Shown: positions 23,546-36,546, counted from the stretch's first letter. The stretch: DNA of 64,000 nt from Microstegium vimineum (GCA_022036555.1 CM039120.1:23650227-23714226); one strand, 5' to 3'. A program made the numbers and translations. Notes: generated from the sequence alone by a model not told the origin.

Positions 23546-24254
23546 GGGGCTGAAGACTTTAAGTCTATCGACGCCCCCTCTCTCTCACCCATTCATTCAC
23601 TCTCTTCATCCACCTTGAGACAAAGGGCTCTCCAAGCATTGACTCACCTCCTCTCTCTCTCCCTCTTGCTCTACAACTTCGATTCTTGCAAGATTAGAGC
23701 GAGGCAAGTGAGATTGAGTGCAGGGAACTTTGATCTATGACTTGAGCACTTGGATTCATCTTCTAGCTGGTTGGATTTGTGTTTGTTACTCTTGGGTTCT
23801 TGGAACCCTAGCCGGCTAGGTGTTCTTCGTGGTTGCCCGAGTTGCTCCATTTGTGAGGGCACCCCGAAGTGTTTGTATTACTCTTGTGATTCTTAGTGGA
23901 AATCTCGGGCTAACCTTTGTGGTTGCTTTGAGAGAGGCAAGGAGGTGAAAGAGACTCCGACCTTTGTGGTCACCTCAACAACGGGGACGTAGGTGCTCCT
24001 TGGTGGAGACCGAACCTCGGATTAAATCTTGTGTCTCACGTGCTTGCTCTTATTTCATACATATACTTTGTGCTATCACTTGTTCTTCGTGTTCTTCCTC
24101 TCCCTTCTTGTTCTTAGGGTTGGAGGAGCCGATCTACGAATTGGTGAAGGAGCAAGACAAGGGGAGTCCATCTACCACCTCTACATCACCTAAGGATAGT
24201 AAGAAATTAGTAGATCCAAAATCTAAGTTCAATTCATTCGAGATTTGCTAGTTC

Positions 24255-24330
24255 CCGTAGGAACCGGTAGTACCGGCAGTAGCACCGGTAGTACCGCTCC
24301 ACCACCGGTAGTACCGGTAGTACTAATTTC
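24255..24330 (+). repeat. ACCGGTAGT short repeats, second block
   Basis: About seven copies or near-copies of the 9 bp unit occur near the 3' end of the E3 LTR. Confidence 0.8.
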
Positions 24331-24406
24331 TGCATCAAGTTTTTTGAATTTCAGGTTTTGAGAATTGCCTAATCACCCCCCCTCTAGGCCAATTAGGTCA
24401 TTTCAA

Positions 24407-24420
24407 TTGGTATCAAAGCA
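24407..24420 (+). promoter_or_regulatory. primer-binding site of E3
   Basis: TTGGTATCAAAGCA follows the LTR terminus and matches a tRNA-Met site with one change (A for G). Confidence 0.8.
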
Positions 24421-24497
24421 AGGTTCCTCTCTCATACGCTTCACCGCGTGAGGAAACATAATTGTTCAAGATGGATGAAGCCACAATGAATCAACTA

Positions 24498-27400
24498 TGT
24501 GACACCCGAAAATTTGAATTTTGAAAATAGATTGAATTTTATTTAATTTGAATTTTGTGCTCATGAGAATATAGTAAAATAAAAACTTTTTGGAATATTA
24601 AAATTATCCTAGGGTTAGAAACATTTTTTTGTGCATTCATGCCATTGCATTGTATTTATTGTATTGATTGGTTTTGACCAAAAGCAAAAAGGAGTTCAAA
24701 ATGATTGGGACAAATGCTTTGCAAAGTTAATTCAGAAAAAGAAAAGTAATTCTTTCTCTCCCTCTCACTTCTCTCCTTTCTGGCCCAGTTGGCCTGCCTC
24801 TCTCTTCACCCGCATGGGCTAAACCCTTCCCAGCCACGCACTCTCTCCTCCCCTCGCTTGGCCCATCCGGCTCTCGGCCCAGCTTACCGCTTGGGAGCTC
24901 CCCCTTCCCTTCTCTCCGGCTGACGACCCAGACCCACCCGTCATCTCCCTCCTTGAGCCGTCTCAAAACGGGACTGCTGCGCAGGGAGTCCGCCTCCACC
25001 CCGGCCCATGCGGTGCACCACCTCTGCTCATCCCAGCTCCACCGCGTGGACGCCGTGGACTCTTCTCCTTCCCTCTCGCTGCCACCGCGACCCCATGAGT
25101 CAGCGCCTCCTTTCCTCCTCCCGAGTTGGACTCGAACCAGAGGAACACCGCACCTTGCCTTCCTCGATTCGACGCCAATGCAACCCAATCACCACACCGT
25201 GACCCCTATAAAGGTCGTGGCTTTCCTTTTCGCCCCGTTTTTCCCATCTACAGCCGCTACTCCACGCCCCAGCGCCGCAGACGCATCTCGCCAAGAAGCA
25301 AGAGAGCCGTGGCCGCCATTGAAGGCCCCTCAAGCTCCACTGTCACCCGCAAGTCGCCCAGTCGACTTCGGAGCAAGGTGAGGGATCCCGGGTACGCCCC
25401 CTCAACCACTCGGTTTTGCTCCACATCGCCCTCACTGCCTTGCCGCCGTGTCCAGGGTGCCGCCTCCCGCTGCCGTCCGTGGGCAGTCTTCTTGGTTCAT
25501 CGTCGGCTACTACTGGTGCCCTAGGTGAGTTTGGCGTCTCTCTCTCTCTTGCTCCCTGTCCAATTCCCGCACCGAATCATGAACTATCGCTCGAGTTTGC
25601 CTTCTCCGGCGAGGAACCGACCATGGCGCCACCGCTCAGCCGCGCCGGGCTCTCTGTTGCCGGCCGGGATTTCCCCTCCCTCTTCCTTCTGTCTAATCTG
25701 CGTCGTTCGCACTCGATCGGATGGCTCAGATCCTCCGATACCCCTTCGTGGGTAACAATTGCTAAAGAGACCCTGATCTGTTTCCTATTTAACCCGAAGT
25801 CCAGATCTAATCCTTTAAATCCGAATTTCGTGTTTATTTTAATTCAATTAAGATCCATCTAATTTACAACTTTGCCATTGTTTTTCAAAAGCCCGTAATT
25901 TGCTCATTCTAGCTCTGATTCGATCTGTTCCAGTTGCGTTAGCTTAGTAATTTCAAGATCTATCTAATGGTACAGTTTTCATCTATGCTAAAGACTTTTG
26001 AAAAATAAATTTTAGTTAACCCTTTTTAATCAATTAATCTTATATAGAAAATCTAGTTTAATTCATAACCTCTACGTTCTAGATCTGTTTTGTCCCGTTC
26101 TAGTTGCGTTGGTTTCGTAACGTAATAATCTACATGTTATTAACAGTATTAATCATGTTTTAAACTTCCAAATAAAATGATAATTGATTAATCTATATTA
26201 AATGGGTTTCCAATCAAAATGGATTAGGGTTTCCACCTCGGCTTTTCATAAAACAAAATGTATTTAGTTTAAATCTTGTTTTTCTAATAAAATATAATGT
26301 GACTTAATCTAATTTTGGTATTTCTCTGAAGTATCCAATATATTCTTTTTATATAGATAAAATAAATCAAGCCTAGTTTTCTTTTTAAAGCTAATCTTTC
26401 GGTAGCCGTTTCTTTTCCGTTATAGATCCGGTTAGCGTGATTCTCGCGTCTGTGTGATCGTAGGAAGGCGTAGATTTCTTTTAAAGCCTTTTTAATTGAT
26501 TGATGTATTGTTCTAAATAGATCTATTGTATGCTATGCATGTTTTGTTCAGCTGCTTGTGTGGTGTTTATGATCTTGTCCAATCGGTGAGATTTACGTGG
26601 AGATCAAGAAGAAGTCATCTGAAGAGTGAGAATAAGTTGAAGAAAGGATCTAAGCGTTTGAGGCAAGTATAGCATGGGATCTTTCTTGTTTTCCTATTCA
26701 CTTTAATCACCATTTATCATATGCATGTGTCTACCTTGTTACCCATAAGGATTTCCTAGATATTTGATATCATGTGCCTTATCACCTTTGAGGGTTTGCA
26801 TATGGATAGTTTATGCTAGTGCTCATGAAGAATAACCATGATCTTGTAACTTGACTAATGGTATATGCAATAACGATAAAAGATGACTTTTTAGCAACGT
26901 GGACTATAGGTGGAACATCAGGAACTCACATCTATGTTCTCACTCATAGGGATATTTCTGTAAGTGGATTACCCGGAGAAAACAGTACTACCATAAGCTA
27001 ATGGGCTCTTGCTTGACTCAGTATTAGACTTTCATTAGTTTGTGGCAACTTACCCGAGAGGGCGCAAGAAGGGCTCAGAGATGCCTGGAAGGTGCGCTGC
27101 GGTGACTTCTGGGATCTCGTTGAGAAAACTTGTAGCGGGTTGTTACCTATTAGTGGAACCTGTGAACGGTCTCGTCGTGAACCCTGCCGACCTTCCTTGG
27201 AAGTGGGTTAAGAGGGTCATGTCCTCGGGCGAAAGGGCAATTCACAACTTGTGGGTAAAGATGTACACCTCTGCGCAGAGTTAAAAACTATTATAATAGT
27301 CGTGCTCACGGTCAAGAGCGGTTTGGGCTCCTTACCGTGTGATGTCCTTATGTCATGGCTCATCAGTTGTTATCTATTATTGATTATTGTGACTTGTTCA

Positions 27401-27876
27401 TATAAGCATTATATCTTGTTCACTTGATCATGTGGTTATTTGGGCTTGCGTTGAACTTGATGCTACTCAACTGCTAAAATTATGACTTATTAAAAGCTGA
27501 TGCAGTTAAACCCGTGTCTATCCTTTTTGAGCCTCGTGAACCCCATGTTATTCTTGTTGAGTACGACATGTACTTACGCTTGCTTTATTTTCAATACTTG
27601 GATAAAAATCCCGGATGGGTACCAGATTGCAAGAGTTGGAAGAGATAGGTTTGTGGTCAACCAGTCAGTTGATCCCTGTGGAGTTGGAGTCTTCACCTGA
27701 AGTTCGGAGTTGTCTTCCCGTTGTTCGCTGTGTTGAGGTTATCCTTTGACCTTATATGTTATATATTTAAGTATTGTCTTTTGATACTACCTTAATTTGT
27801 GACTATATGTGAGATTTGACTTCCTGGGCTCACATATGGTGTATATCTGGTTTTGTTCTTAAAACCGAGTGTGACA
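24498..27876 (+). mobile_element. solo LTR, about 3.4 kb, same family as 5523-8493
   Basis: The ends are TGTGACACCCG and GAGTGTGACA. The flanks are AACTA (24493-24497) and AATTA (27877-27881), a 5 bp duplication with one C-to-T change. Removing the insert plus one flank restores the gag frame. The 5' end resembles the reverse complement of the 8493 end, and the tail shares GTGGTCAACCAGTC. The GC-rich block is 24760-25540. No coding domain is present. Confidence 0.85.
25206..25214 (+). promoter_or_regulatory. TATA box in the solo LTR
   Basis: CTATAAAGG is followed by a C-rich leader-like stretch, which suggests transcription to the right and fixes the LTR's orientation. Confidence 0.5.
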
Positions 27877-29189
27877 AATTAGTTGAGCAACTCACCGCCA
27901 AGGTCACCATCAAGTTGCAAGAACAACAACAAGCGCAAATGAACAAGATGCAAGAAGAACTTGACAAGATGAAGAAGGTCTTGAGTAAGAAAGTTGAAGA
28001 TGCGGCCAGTATGAATGAGAAAGAGGTAGAATGTGGTGGGAATGAAGAAAAGTCACCCAAGGGCTTTGCTAGAATTCCATTCGATTATTCATCATCAAGC
28101 AAAGGCCCCAACACACATCTACCTATCATCAACCCCGGCAAGCCTCCTATGTTTGATGGAGTTAGATACACCGATTGGTCTCATAGGATGAAGCTACATC
28201 TTATTGCCACAAGATGTTGGGAAGTTGTGAAAGTTGGAGTGAGGATCCCGGAAGAAGGAAGTGAGATGACACCAGAGGATTACATGAAGTTGCAAGTCAA
28301 TTCTACGACGGCAACCTTGATATTGCAATGCCTTACTCCGGAAGATAAAAACAAGGTCAATGGGCTAGAGAGTGCAAAGCTTATTTGGGACACTTTGAAG
28401 ATTTCATATGAAGGAGATAAAAGTGTAAGAGTTGGGATGATTGAGCTATTGCAAGTCAACATTGAGAACTTCACTTGGAATGAAGATGAAACCACCCAAG
28501 AGATGTTTAATAAGTTCATGACATTGATCAATAAAATAAGAGCTCTTGGTTCAAACCGGTGGGATGATAATTCTACCGTAAGGAAGTTGTGTAGAGTGTA
28601 TAGAAAGAAGAATTCTATACTTGCTTCCGTCATAATGGAGAGAGACAACTATGATACAATAACTCCGCAAGAGATGCTTGCAAAGTTGAAGCACCATGAA
28701 GTGCTAGATGATGAAGCTAAGGAAGTTGTGGGACAAAAGAAGAGTGTTGCTCTCAAGGCTTCTCAAGATAGTGGATCTAGCCGATGCAACAAAAGGCATG
28801 ACAATGAAGATAGTAGTGACAATGAAGAAGATGAAGACCTTGATGAAGATCAAGCTTTATTGGTGAGAAACTTCAAGAAGTTCTTAGTGAAAAAGAAAGA
28901 AAATATGAGAGGTGGTGGAGGAAACAAACCATACAAGAAGAGATTTTGCTATGGTTGTGGGGATGACAACCATTTCATTGCTGATTGTCCAAAAGAAAAG
29001 AAGAAGAAGCAATGGAACAACAATGACAAAGATATGAGGTGCAAGGGCAAGAAAAGAGGTGAAACTCATCTTGGTCAAGAATGGGACTCAAGTGATGAAA
29101 GCAATGATTGCACTCAAGAAAAGAAGAAGGGTGTTGCCAATAGAGCAAATAAGAAGCAAAACCTCAAAATAGTGAATCACAGGAAGTGA

Positions 29190-29330
29190 AATCTCAGACT
29201 AAGAAAGGGTGGAAGAAGAAAGAGACTTCATCAGAACATCAACACAAGGTGAGCAAACATCAAAGTCCTCATCAGGATTGGACAACGCTCTTGAAGATAT
29301 TTGAACCAGAAGAGATGTCCGGTTCGACGG
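29190..29330 (+). other. tail of E3 and junction to a gypsy fragment
   Basis: Lys-rich gag-like sequence with stops fades into unrelated sequence. The exact junction is not visible. Confidence 0.4.
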
Positions 29331-31537
29331 ACCTAAATCTCCGTACCCTGACCGAAAGGTAAACCCGGTAAGTTATCTGCATATTTAATTCTGCATTAGT
29401 TGCATTCTAGCATATCACTTATAGGTATTCCTAGAATTGTTCTCATTCCTCGTATCCTCCATTGCATAAACATCTTAATCATAGCATATCTACATTTCTG
29501 CATTGCATTGCATTATAAAAAGAAAAATATATTAAGCCCCATGTGAGAGAACTTGTGGTAATACCATAAGGGAATTTACTATGGTGGCGTAAAAATAATT
29601 TTATTTCTCTTGCATTATAAAATAGAAAATCTTAAAAAAGAGATGAGATATTTAATTCCTGCTAGAATCTATTAAAGTTTAGATTAGCTCATAAGAATAT
29701 TCAGTTACTCTTTTGGCTGACCGTTAACCTCTTATCACAATGGAGCCTTAAGTTTTGTTTGTTCTTGTTGGAGTATAACCAAGCAGGATTAAAAGCACCA
29801 TAAAGGAGTGAGTCCAATTAGGAGGCTACTACTAAGAAGCTGACTCTGAAGATCATTCAAATCAGTCATAGCAAACATCCAGCTTGGGGGAGGGCATCCC
29901 CCAGTTATTAGGTAAGTATACCTATGCGATTATTAAGTCTATCTTATAGTCATAAAATATCAAAAATATGTGAGCACATGATGGTTCACAATAGTATCAT
30001 AAGAAAACTTAAAATTGCCAAAAATATGTGGGCACATGAAGGTCCACGTCTGTCGAGTCTTAAGGGTCCTAAATAAAATTGTGAAACCAAATAAAGGTAT
30101 GTTTTAATTAGGGTGTGTGTTTAATTTATCTAGAGTCAATAAAAGCCATGAACAATAATTTTGTCTTGGAGATGATGAATAGTTGCTCTGCCGTAATCCC
30201 TTTCAAGTACCTAGTTTTCAACCTTAAATTCTCCTGGGTTTTAGTTAGAACTGCTTTGATATAAGAATTTACTCTGAACCTAAAACATGTGGATGCATAT
30301 ACTTAAACTAAGTCTAAGTGGTTGGGAGATATGACATGAAAGTCTAGCTCCTATTTATCTTACTCCTAGCAATACTATGTTCTAGTGATTTATCTTTTGA
30401 AAATTTAAAACCTTACATGATGAGCTCTTGGATGACATAGTTTAAATTCCTACCAAAGCTATACATTTACATACGTCTAGATTAGTAAGACTCATTCATG
30501 CTACTTGTCTTTGTATTGAGTGTTGTCAACCTTTAGACACTATGAAGAGTCTCATCATACTTTTAAAATCAAGATCACGTACACATCACCCAAATATGCA
30601 CTACTCTACACTAGAGTAGGCACAACAACATGCCAGTTCACCCACCAGAAAAAGGTCTTACTCTTACACTGAGAGTAACCACCACCAAAAATAGTCATTC
30701 TATCTCCACTCATTCAATAAATGCTCTAAGTTCTTGTTATATTCTCTCAGCAGTTTTTCTTGGTGATGGAGGTATGAGCTAGCAAAAAGTTATTGAAAAA
30801 AGAGAAGAAAAAGAGAGAGAGAGAGAGAGAGAGAGAGGAATTAAAAATCGACAAGTGTTTGACGCACCTCTCAGAAAAATAAATAAAGAATAAGATAGCT
30901 CATACTCTCTAGCCATGTTGTTCAAACAGTCAAAATTCCAAAAGAAAGAGATTCATTCCAAGGAGCAAAATAGAATTAGGTTTTCACCCTACCACCATAT
31001 ATCCACCATATCCACATACATGCACATCTTGACTTGATTGTATGACTTGACTCTCTGTGGATCTATTGTTTGACTTTACAATATATGAAGTAAGTAAGTT
31101 AACCTTGTTAAGACATCCCTATGAGCTCCACTATATTTACTAGTATATGAAGGCATGAAATTATTAATACCTCAGTGAGATCCACAAATACCACATACAT
31201 AAGAGACTTGATGGTGTCATACAATTAAGCTCTGAGTTTTATTTTGAAAACATTACAAAACCTAGAATTTTGGTAGAGTGAAGAGTTTGAGACATAGTGT
31301 CTGATTTGATTACTCTGTCTTTCGATTGCTCAAGACCCAAGTGATATTTAAAAGCTCCATGGTTAAAGGTAATACGGGTAAGTTCGAAAGTTAGAGTAGT
31401 TTTTTCTAATTCATAGAAGGATTTTTGTTTGAAAGCATGTGAGCTTTTAAGGTGTGAAAGCATTGCAGCAACTTCTGATCCAAGTTTATCAGATAGGCTT
31501 TGCTTAGGGACTAGCAAAGGGTAAGCTTGGGGGAGCT
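29331..31537 (+). mobile_element. 3' internal non-coding part of a gypsy element
   Basis: This is AT-rich sequence without coding potential. It includes GCTTGGGGGAGGGCATCCCCC (29884-29904) and a (GA)n run (about 30812-30838). The region leads directly into a polypurine tract and LTR. Long non-coding 3' internal regions with repeated CTTGGGGGAG are typical of Athila/Tat-type elements; that lineage call is inference. Confidence 0.5.
31525..31537 (+). promoter_or_regulatory. polypurine tract of the gypsy element
   Basis: GCTTGGGGGAGCT immediately precedes the LTR start TGTTGACGG. Confidence 0.75.
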
Positions 31538-32780
31538 TGTTGACGGTCGTTAACGTCAACTTTTTATTCATTTATAAACATGATAAATGGATCAATCACA
31601 TATAAAATAATAGAAATATAGGGGGTTATCTAACAAATTCCACGAGTTTTGGTATTCTATTATTTTTCCAGGGACTATTCCAGAAAAGCATAATAAGGAA
31701 AGCAAATCAGAATAAATATTGAATAAATTCCATGGAGATATAGTTACCATCAGACTCAGGGAGGACCCAGGGACACCGGAGCGAAGCGGGGCCCGAGACC
31801 CTTACTAGTGGGGCCGACCGACATGGGGTGGGGCCGGGTGGCACCCCCTTAGGCCCACTTGCCACCGCCTTCTAGAAGCTTCCTCCACCGCCTTTGAGGA
31901 GTCATCTAGGCCCTACATTAAGTCGGTTTGATTATACGGCTCTCGTGCATCCCACCGGGCTATAAATAGAGCCACGTACCCCCCTCGTGGAGCCAAGCCA
32001 GATCAGAAGCTCAAGATCATGAAGCCATAACTCCTATCTAGTAGATCTAGGCCAACAATCAAGATAGACTAGTTCCATGTAGATCTAGCTCTATTTAGAG
32101 ATTAGAGATACAAAGTTGGAGAGTAGAGTTCAGGAGGAGTTCTGGCCTGTCGGTTCTTCTTCATTCCTGTATTCTTTGGGATCAAATCCTATTGCCCAGG
32201 ATTTGCATTCTAAGATACCTTGGTAGTCAACTTCTGGTTCAAGTAAGCAACATTATCCTTATTGTTCTTTATTGTTTGCAACTCTCATGAGTTCTTTGAT
32301 CTTGATAGCTTCTTGATTAAAGTAGTAATTCGTAGGTTAGGCGTGATGCCTAGGCTAGGGTTTACTTGTGAATGTCCCCTGATTTTCTGGATAACAGTAG
32401 CTCGCGTAGGTGACACTTATAGCTACATTGATTCCTTTGTAGTCCGTTTCCCGTAATAGGTTTGGCAGGCATAAAGGTGCTTGATAGGAGAGAACTCTGT
32501 TTTCTGCTCTTATTTAAGTCATCTCCCTTAAAGATCATAAAAGATAACGCTTACCCAGTGACCAGAACTAGATAGTCCTTGGTTCTTTCTCCTCTTATCA
32601 ATAGTTATCTATACTTGTTTGTGAAACGAGTTAAGTCAATATAGACTTAGTCTTCCTCATAACACCGTTCCTTTGGATTCGATATTTTAAACTGGGTTAT
32701 CTCGGTGAAGTGCTACATCGGTGTTTATCTGTGCGCTTGCGGATAATTAATTTACTTGTTTGCTCTAAGAAATATCAACA
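31538..32780 (+). repeat. gypsy LTR, 1243 bp
   Basis: It runs from TGTTGACGGTCG to AAATATCAACA, with short inverted ends TGTTGA/TCAACA. It contains a strong TATA box and, near the end, the motif GTGCGCTTGCGGAT. It is inserted in the minus-strand LTR of E2, whose sequence resumes at 32781. The other flank is lost, so no target duplication can be paired. Confidence 0.8.
31961..31968 (+). promoter_or_regulatory. TATA box of the gypsy LTR
   Basis: TATAAATA in the context CCACCGGGCTATAAATAGAG. The same context occurs on the minus strand at about 39480-39500. Confidence 0.7.
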
Positions 32781-33508
32781 GAGACCCTCCGGACTACCTC
32801 CGATAGTCCGGAGCTCGGCTCCGGATGAGGTCCGATGCTGAAACACACGCTCTGTACCTCTTTGTTGTTCGTCGGACTAGCCGTTGGACTAGTCCGGAGC
32901 CTCACCCTATGCTCTGCTACAACTCAATAGCAATCAGACCAATGCACTATGGTCCGGAGGCCTCCGGACAGGTGGTCCGGAGCCCTTGCCTTAGCTCTTT
33001 GCATAACTCTGGCCGCCAAACCACTTGCATTAGTCTAGAGCCTCTTAGGCAATTTGGTCTGGAGCTCTTCTAGACCCCTTTTTCACCTCTTTTCACCAAG
33101 ACATGTTATAGGGTTTTGCTCCCACTAACTCAAGGGCTATTTGTAGGTAATCTAGGACTAGGTTTGACAAGTGTGCATACACTAACATTTCCAACCTCTC
33201 CTAGGTCAAGCTACTAATCTCATACCCCCTTAATAGTATGGCCAAAGGAAAAACAAAGCCCTAGTCTATACTTAGTGCCCTTCTCACACCTTAGTGGAAC
33301 TAAAAACTATCCTAGTCTTCAACCTTGAGCTTCATCCTTTGAAAACTGAAACAGAATCCATCTTGGGTGCATGAATACCATAAAGCCCATTCACTTGCCA
33401 TCACCTATGACATAACTAATAAACTTTTTCTCTACACAACACACATTAGTCATGGTGATCTATCATTGTTGTTAATCACCAAAACCATTGGGGGCCTAGA
33501 TGCTTTCA
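32781..33508 (-). repeat. 3' LTR of copia element E2, truncated
   Basis: On the minus strand it starts TGAAAGCATCTAGG after a polypurine tract. It matches the first third of E6's LTR (GATTAGTAGCTTGACCTAGG, TATGCACACTTGTC). It is cut by the gypsy LTR inside its GTCCGGAGC-type repeat block (32785-33075). Confidence 0.85.
32785..33075 (-). repeat. CTCCGGAC/GTCCGGAG repeats in E2 LTR
   Basis: The palindromic core TCCGGA recurs about eight times within 290 bp, at the position of the CG-rich blocks in E1 and E6. Confidence 0.75.
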
Positions 33509-33524
33509 ATCTCCCCCTTTTTGG
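33509..33524 (-). promoter_or_regulatory. polypurine tract of E2
   Basis: On the minus strand, CCAAAAAGGGGGAGAT directly precedes the LTR start; the purine core is identical to E1. Confidence 0.85.
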
Positions 33525-33971
33525 TGATTGACGACAATACGAGCACGAGTGTAGAATATGACTTGATTTTGTTTTGAATTTCATGACTTGAATTGAATAG
33601 GCATGGGTTAGTAATAAGAAAGACATATACATGCCTAAACCATTCAAGTCATGACAAGCACATATAAGATAGGAATTGATATTAAGTACTTGAAAGTATA
33701 TGCTATAGAAATCACAAGATCAGAGATTAGCGCGGAAGCAATATAACATAACCAAGTGACATGACATATATAGATATGGAATGAAGCACACATGTCACAA
33801 CCATGTCCAAGAGTCTCAAGCAACATCACACACATATAATACAATGGATGAAAACGGTAAACATGACGCATGATAGAGTATATACACAACCAAAGAATGA
33901 ATCCTACTAGTTCCCCCTGAAGCTAGCACACTCGACTCTCCCTCTCTCCCTTTAGCGTCTAGCACCAAAGT
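33525..33971 (-). other. E2 spacer between env-like ORF and LTR
   Basis: AT-rich non-coding sequence with purine tracts near 33915-33955, matching the layout of 3709-4180 in E1. Confidence 0.55.
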
Positions 33972-36546
33972 CTACGGCTCTGAAGGTGGGGCTGAAGCAG
34001 TCGGGTCACAGTCAAGGCGCTCGAACTCCGAGAGGTCAACGTCGTCATCTGAGCCCTCCCTATGAGTAGTTGAAGCGGTAAGTGAAGCGGTCTGGGGAGG
34101 CACAAAGGACCTTGGAGCTGACGTGACTGCTAGCTCTGCCACTGAAGAGTCTAGAACTGAAGCTAGGGCAAAAGTAGGAGTGCCCTCTCGAACTGCCACT
34201 AACGGTGCTAGTGCCACTGAAGCTGGCTGAGGTGACGAAGTAGAGACAACCATGGCATCTGTCTGGATAGCTGCCGGTGGTGTAGCAACTGTAGGGGCCT
34301 GGCTAGCTTGAGCGTCCTCAGACGAAGCTACTAACGAGTGGTGCTAACCCACTGTCTGAGTGAGTGGCTCTGTTGTGTAGAGCTCTACCGCTATCTGTTC
34401 ATGAGTGGGGGACGACTGGCCGATGATGTTGTTGAATGTCGCTGAAAGGTCTCTAGCAGTCATACCCAAAGACACTGAAGCTGACATCAGAGTGAATCCT
34501 GTCATCAAAGGAGTGAACTGCTGAGTCAGGCCAAGAGTGTCCAACCACTGAGTGACCTGTGTAGTCGGTGACTGGAACGGGGTGGTAAGTCTTGCACCCT
34601 AGAGTCCACTAGACTGAAAGGCTGGGGTGGGAGTACCAGGAGGACCGGCTGACACATGAGGTCCTACTGTCCGCTAAGGGACCACTGAAGAGGGCTAACT
34701 GACTACGGTGGGGCCATGAAGGGGCCAACATACTGAACTGTGGCCACTGATGGGCCGACTGACTAAGAGGGCTGAGAGTGGATCATAAGCTGAATCTGAG
34801 GAGCCCCTGGAAACTAGAGTGGAGGGGTGCCTGTGTACCTCATCATATGCTCCATGAAGGCCAAACTCTATGCCTGAAGTGCCAGTGAATGGAGCTAGAG
34901 CTGCTGAGACTGTAGCTGCATCTCAAACATCTGTCTTTGAAGCTCATCCTGATGGTTCTGCACCTGAGTGACAACTATGAGCAACAATCCCTACTGCTCC
35001 TGCATCCTATCAAGTATCTGGATCAGAGCAGGGTCAGTAGTGGTAGCAGAACCTAAGCCACTGGCCTCGACGTCGTGTGCCCGTGGGGGCATAGGTGGAA
35101 TGGGACGGTAGTCATCATCGAAACTATCCGAAGAAGTCCGAGCAGCGGTACCCTTAGCCTCCTGAGTGTCCAAGTCATGAAGCTTCTGCTGCTCAATGCC
35201 ACGAATGGCCTCGTCCTGGGTGTCAACATCATCCATATCTGCTGGAGCTGTATGGAGTCTAACCTAACGAAGAGCCCGACTGCCAAGTCTGCTGTCAACT
35301 GTAGAAATCACCCTGTACTCTGGAAACACTATCGGTGAGCTCTCGTACTCGTCAAGTATCCTAGGGTGGACTCTCACAAGCTTCATAGCAATCAAGAAGA
35401 TGACCTAGTGAGCGTACGACATCTTTCGCTGTGCCTTGATCCCATCTGAAATCACGTCCTCAATCTCTGAGATACTCAAGTCAGCTACGTCAAACGACGT
35501 CTGAGTCACAAGAGCTTGGAGCAAGTACCGCTGCAGGTTCGTCAACCCCTCCTTGTAGCCTGTGCGAGGCAACAAGGTCCTTCGAAGAACGTTGTTCAAG
35601 TGGTGAACGATGGGGAGTAGCTCGGTCAGGGTGCATCGTGCACCGTCACCAAAGGGTGGCCTGAAGAGCGGGGAGACAAACTCTGCACTAGGAGTCTGTC
35701 CACCGTGAGCACGGCGGGGCAACTCGACACCTCTAACACTAATCGTGCATGCAGTAGTCTAAAGTTGTCACAAAAAAACCTCTCTAAATGCAGTCAAGTA
35801 AGTCCTATAAGGAATCCCTCTGAAGGTGTACTAAAAGTAGCGGTGGTGAGGGTCAATTCAAACTAACGTGTAGAACTCACACAACCAGCGCTCGATGTAG
35901 CTCCCGGAGCGACCGAGAAGGCCAGAGAGTCCCGGGAGGTAGGTGAGGTAGGGGTGGATCTGCTCTCCACCCAAGTGGGACAATACTCTCAAGTGAACAA
36001 ACTCTGTGTGGCCTGATTTGAATACTGGTGAGCTGAGCTGTTGTATAGAAATCCTCCTTCAACGACGTGTACCAACCAGGGGAAGCTCTGGAGTCTCTCT
36101 CTGAAGGAAACCACTGCTATAGGTCAACGAACCGAAGCTCCCGTACTCGTGAAGCGGAGCTGATCCTCAGGTCAAGGTGTACGGGGGGCTCCAGGGCAGC
36201 TACCGGTGGAGCTCGTGGCGCATGCTCACTACGCTTCAGACCCTCAGGATGAGGAGGAGCGTAGTTCTGAGAATGAGTGACATGCCACGTAGCGGGAACT
36301 ACCAACAACACTTTTGGAGAGTCATCAGCAGGCACTGACTACGCTGTCGGAAGCCACTATCTCTGACTCTGTCTGTGAAGGAAGAACCCGCGGAGGGGAG
36401 CCAATCCATACTGAGCCCCGACTACCACCTTGCTTTGTGCGGTCCGCTGCATCTGCCACTGCCTCTGCTAGCTCAACCTGTGTCAACTTACGCTTCGTCT
36501 TCTTCTTAACTGACTTAGCGACACCCTTCCCTCTGCTGCCAACCAA
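33972..36546 (-). pseudogene. env-like third ORF of copia element E2, heavily decayed
   Basis: Minus-strand fragments keep the order seen in E1. They are a basic start (KKKTKRKLTQVELAEAVADA), RELRFVDLQWFPSERD, LKEDFYTT and RPHRVCSLE. Then come TLLPRTGYKEGLTNLQRYLL with ISEIEDVISD, a Gln-rich coiled-coil stretch, and an acidic Ser/Ala tail (SDDDVDLSEFERLDCD). At least eight stops and several frameshifts break it. Comparison with 363-3708 supports a real ancestral protein of about 900 residues in this family. No function is shown by the sequence. Confidence 0.7.

Larger units (their letters stand above)
22368..24405 (+). repeat. 5' LTR of copia element E3
   Basis: It starts TGTAAGTGCATTC and ends GGTCATTTCA just before a primer-binding site. 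Without the hAT insert it is about 1.35 kb. The block GAGTTATAGGAAAAGCCG (about 22573) recurs in the partial LTR at 59721-60310, so the two are related families. ACCGGTAGT-type repeats flank the promoter-like middle. Confidence 0.8.
24471..29189 (+). pseudogene. copia gag of E3, split by a solo LTR
   Basis: The ATG at 24471 gives nine codons (MDEATMNQL). A 3.4 kb solo LTR follows, and the frame resumes at about 27882 and stays open to 29189. The N-terminal part is a Gln/Glu-rich coiled coil. A UBN2-type gag core follows (PPMFDGVRYTDWSHRM, AKLIWDTLKISYEG). Then come an acidic linker and one CCHC knuckle, CYGCGDDNHFIADC, with a Lys-rich tail. The frame ends without protease. Downstream sequence loses copia character by about 29300, so pol is missing. 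The frame after the insert is undamaged over about 430 codons, so the element was young when split. Confidence 0.85.

Noticed and set aside
24727..25862. Several ORFs of 100-150 codons
   Set aside because: They fall in the GC-rich part of the solo LTR, have no motif, and overlap each other on opposite strands.
27042..27284. 80-codon ORF in the solo LTR tail
   Set aside because: Isolated, no motif, and inside sequence shared with the non-coding sister LTR.
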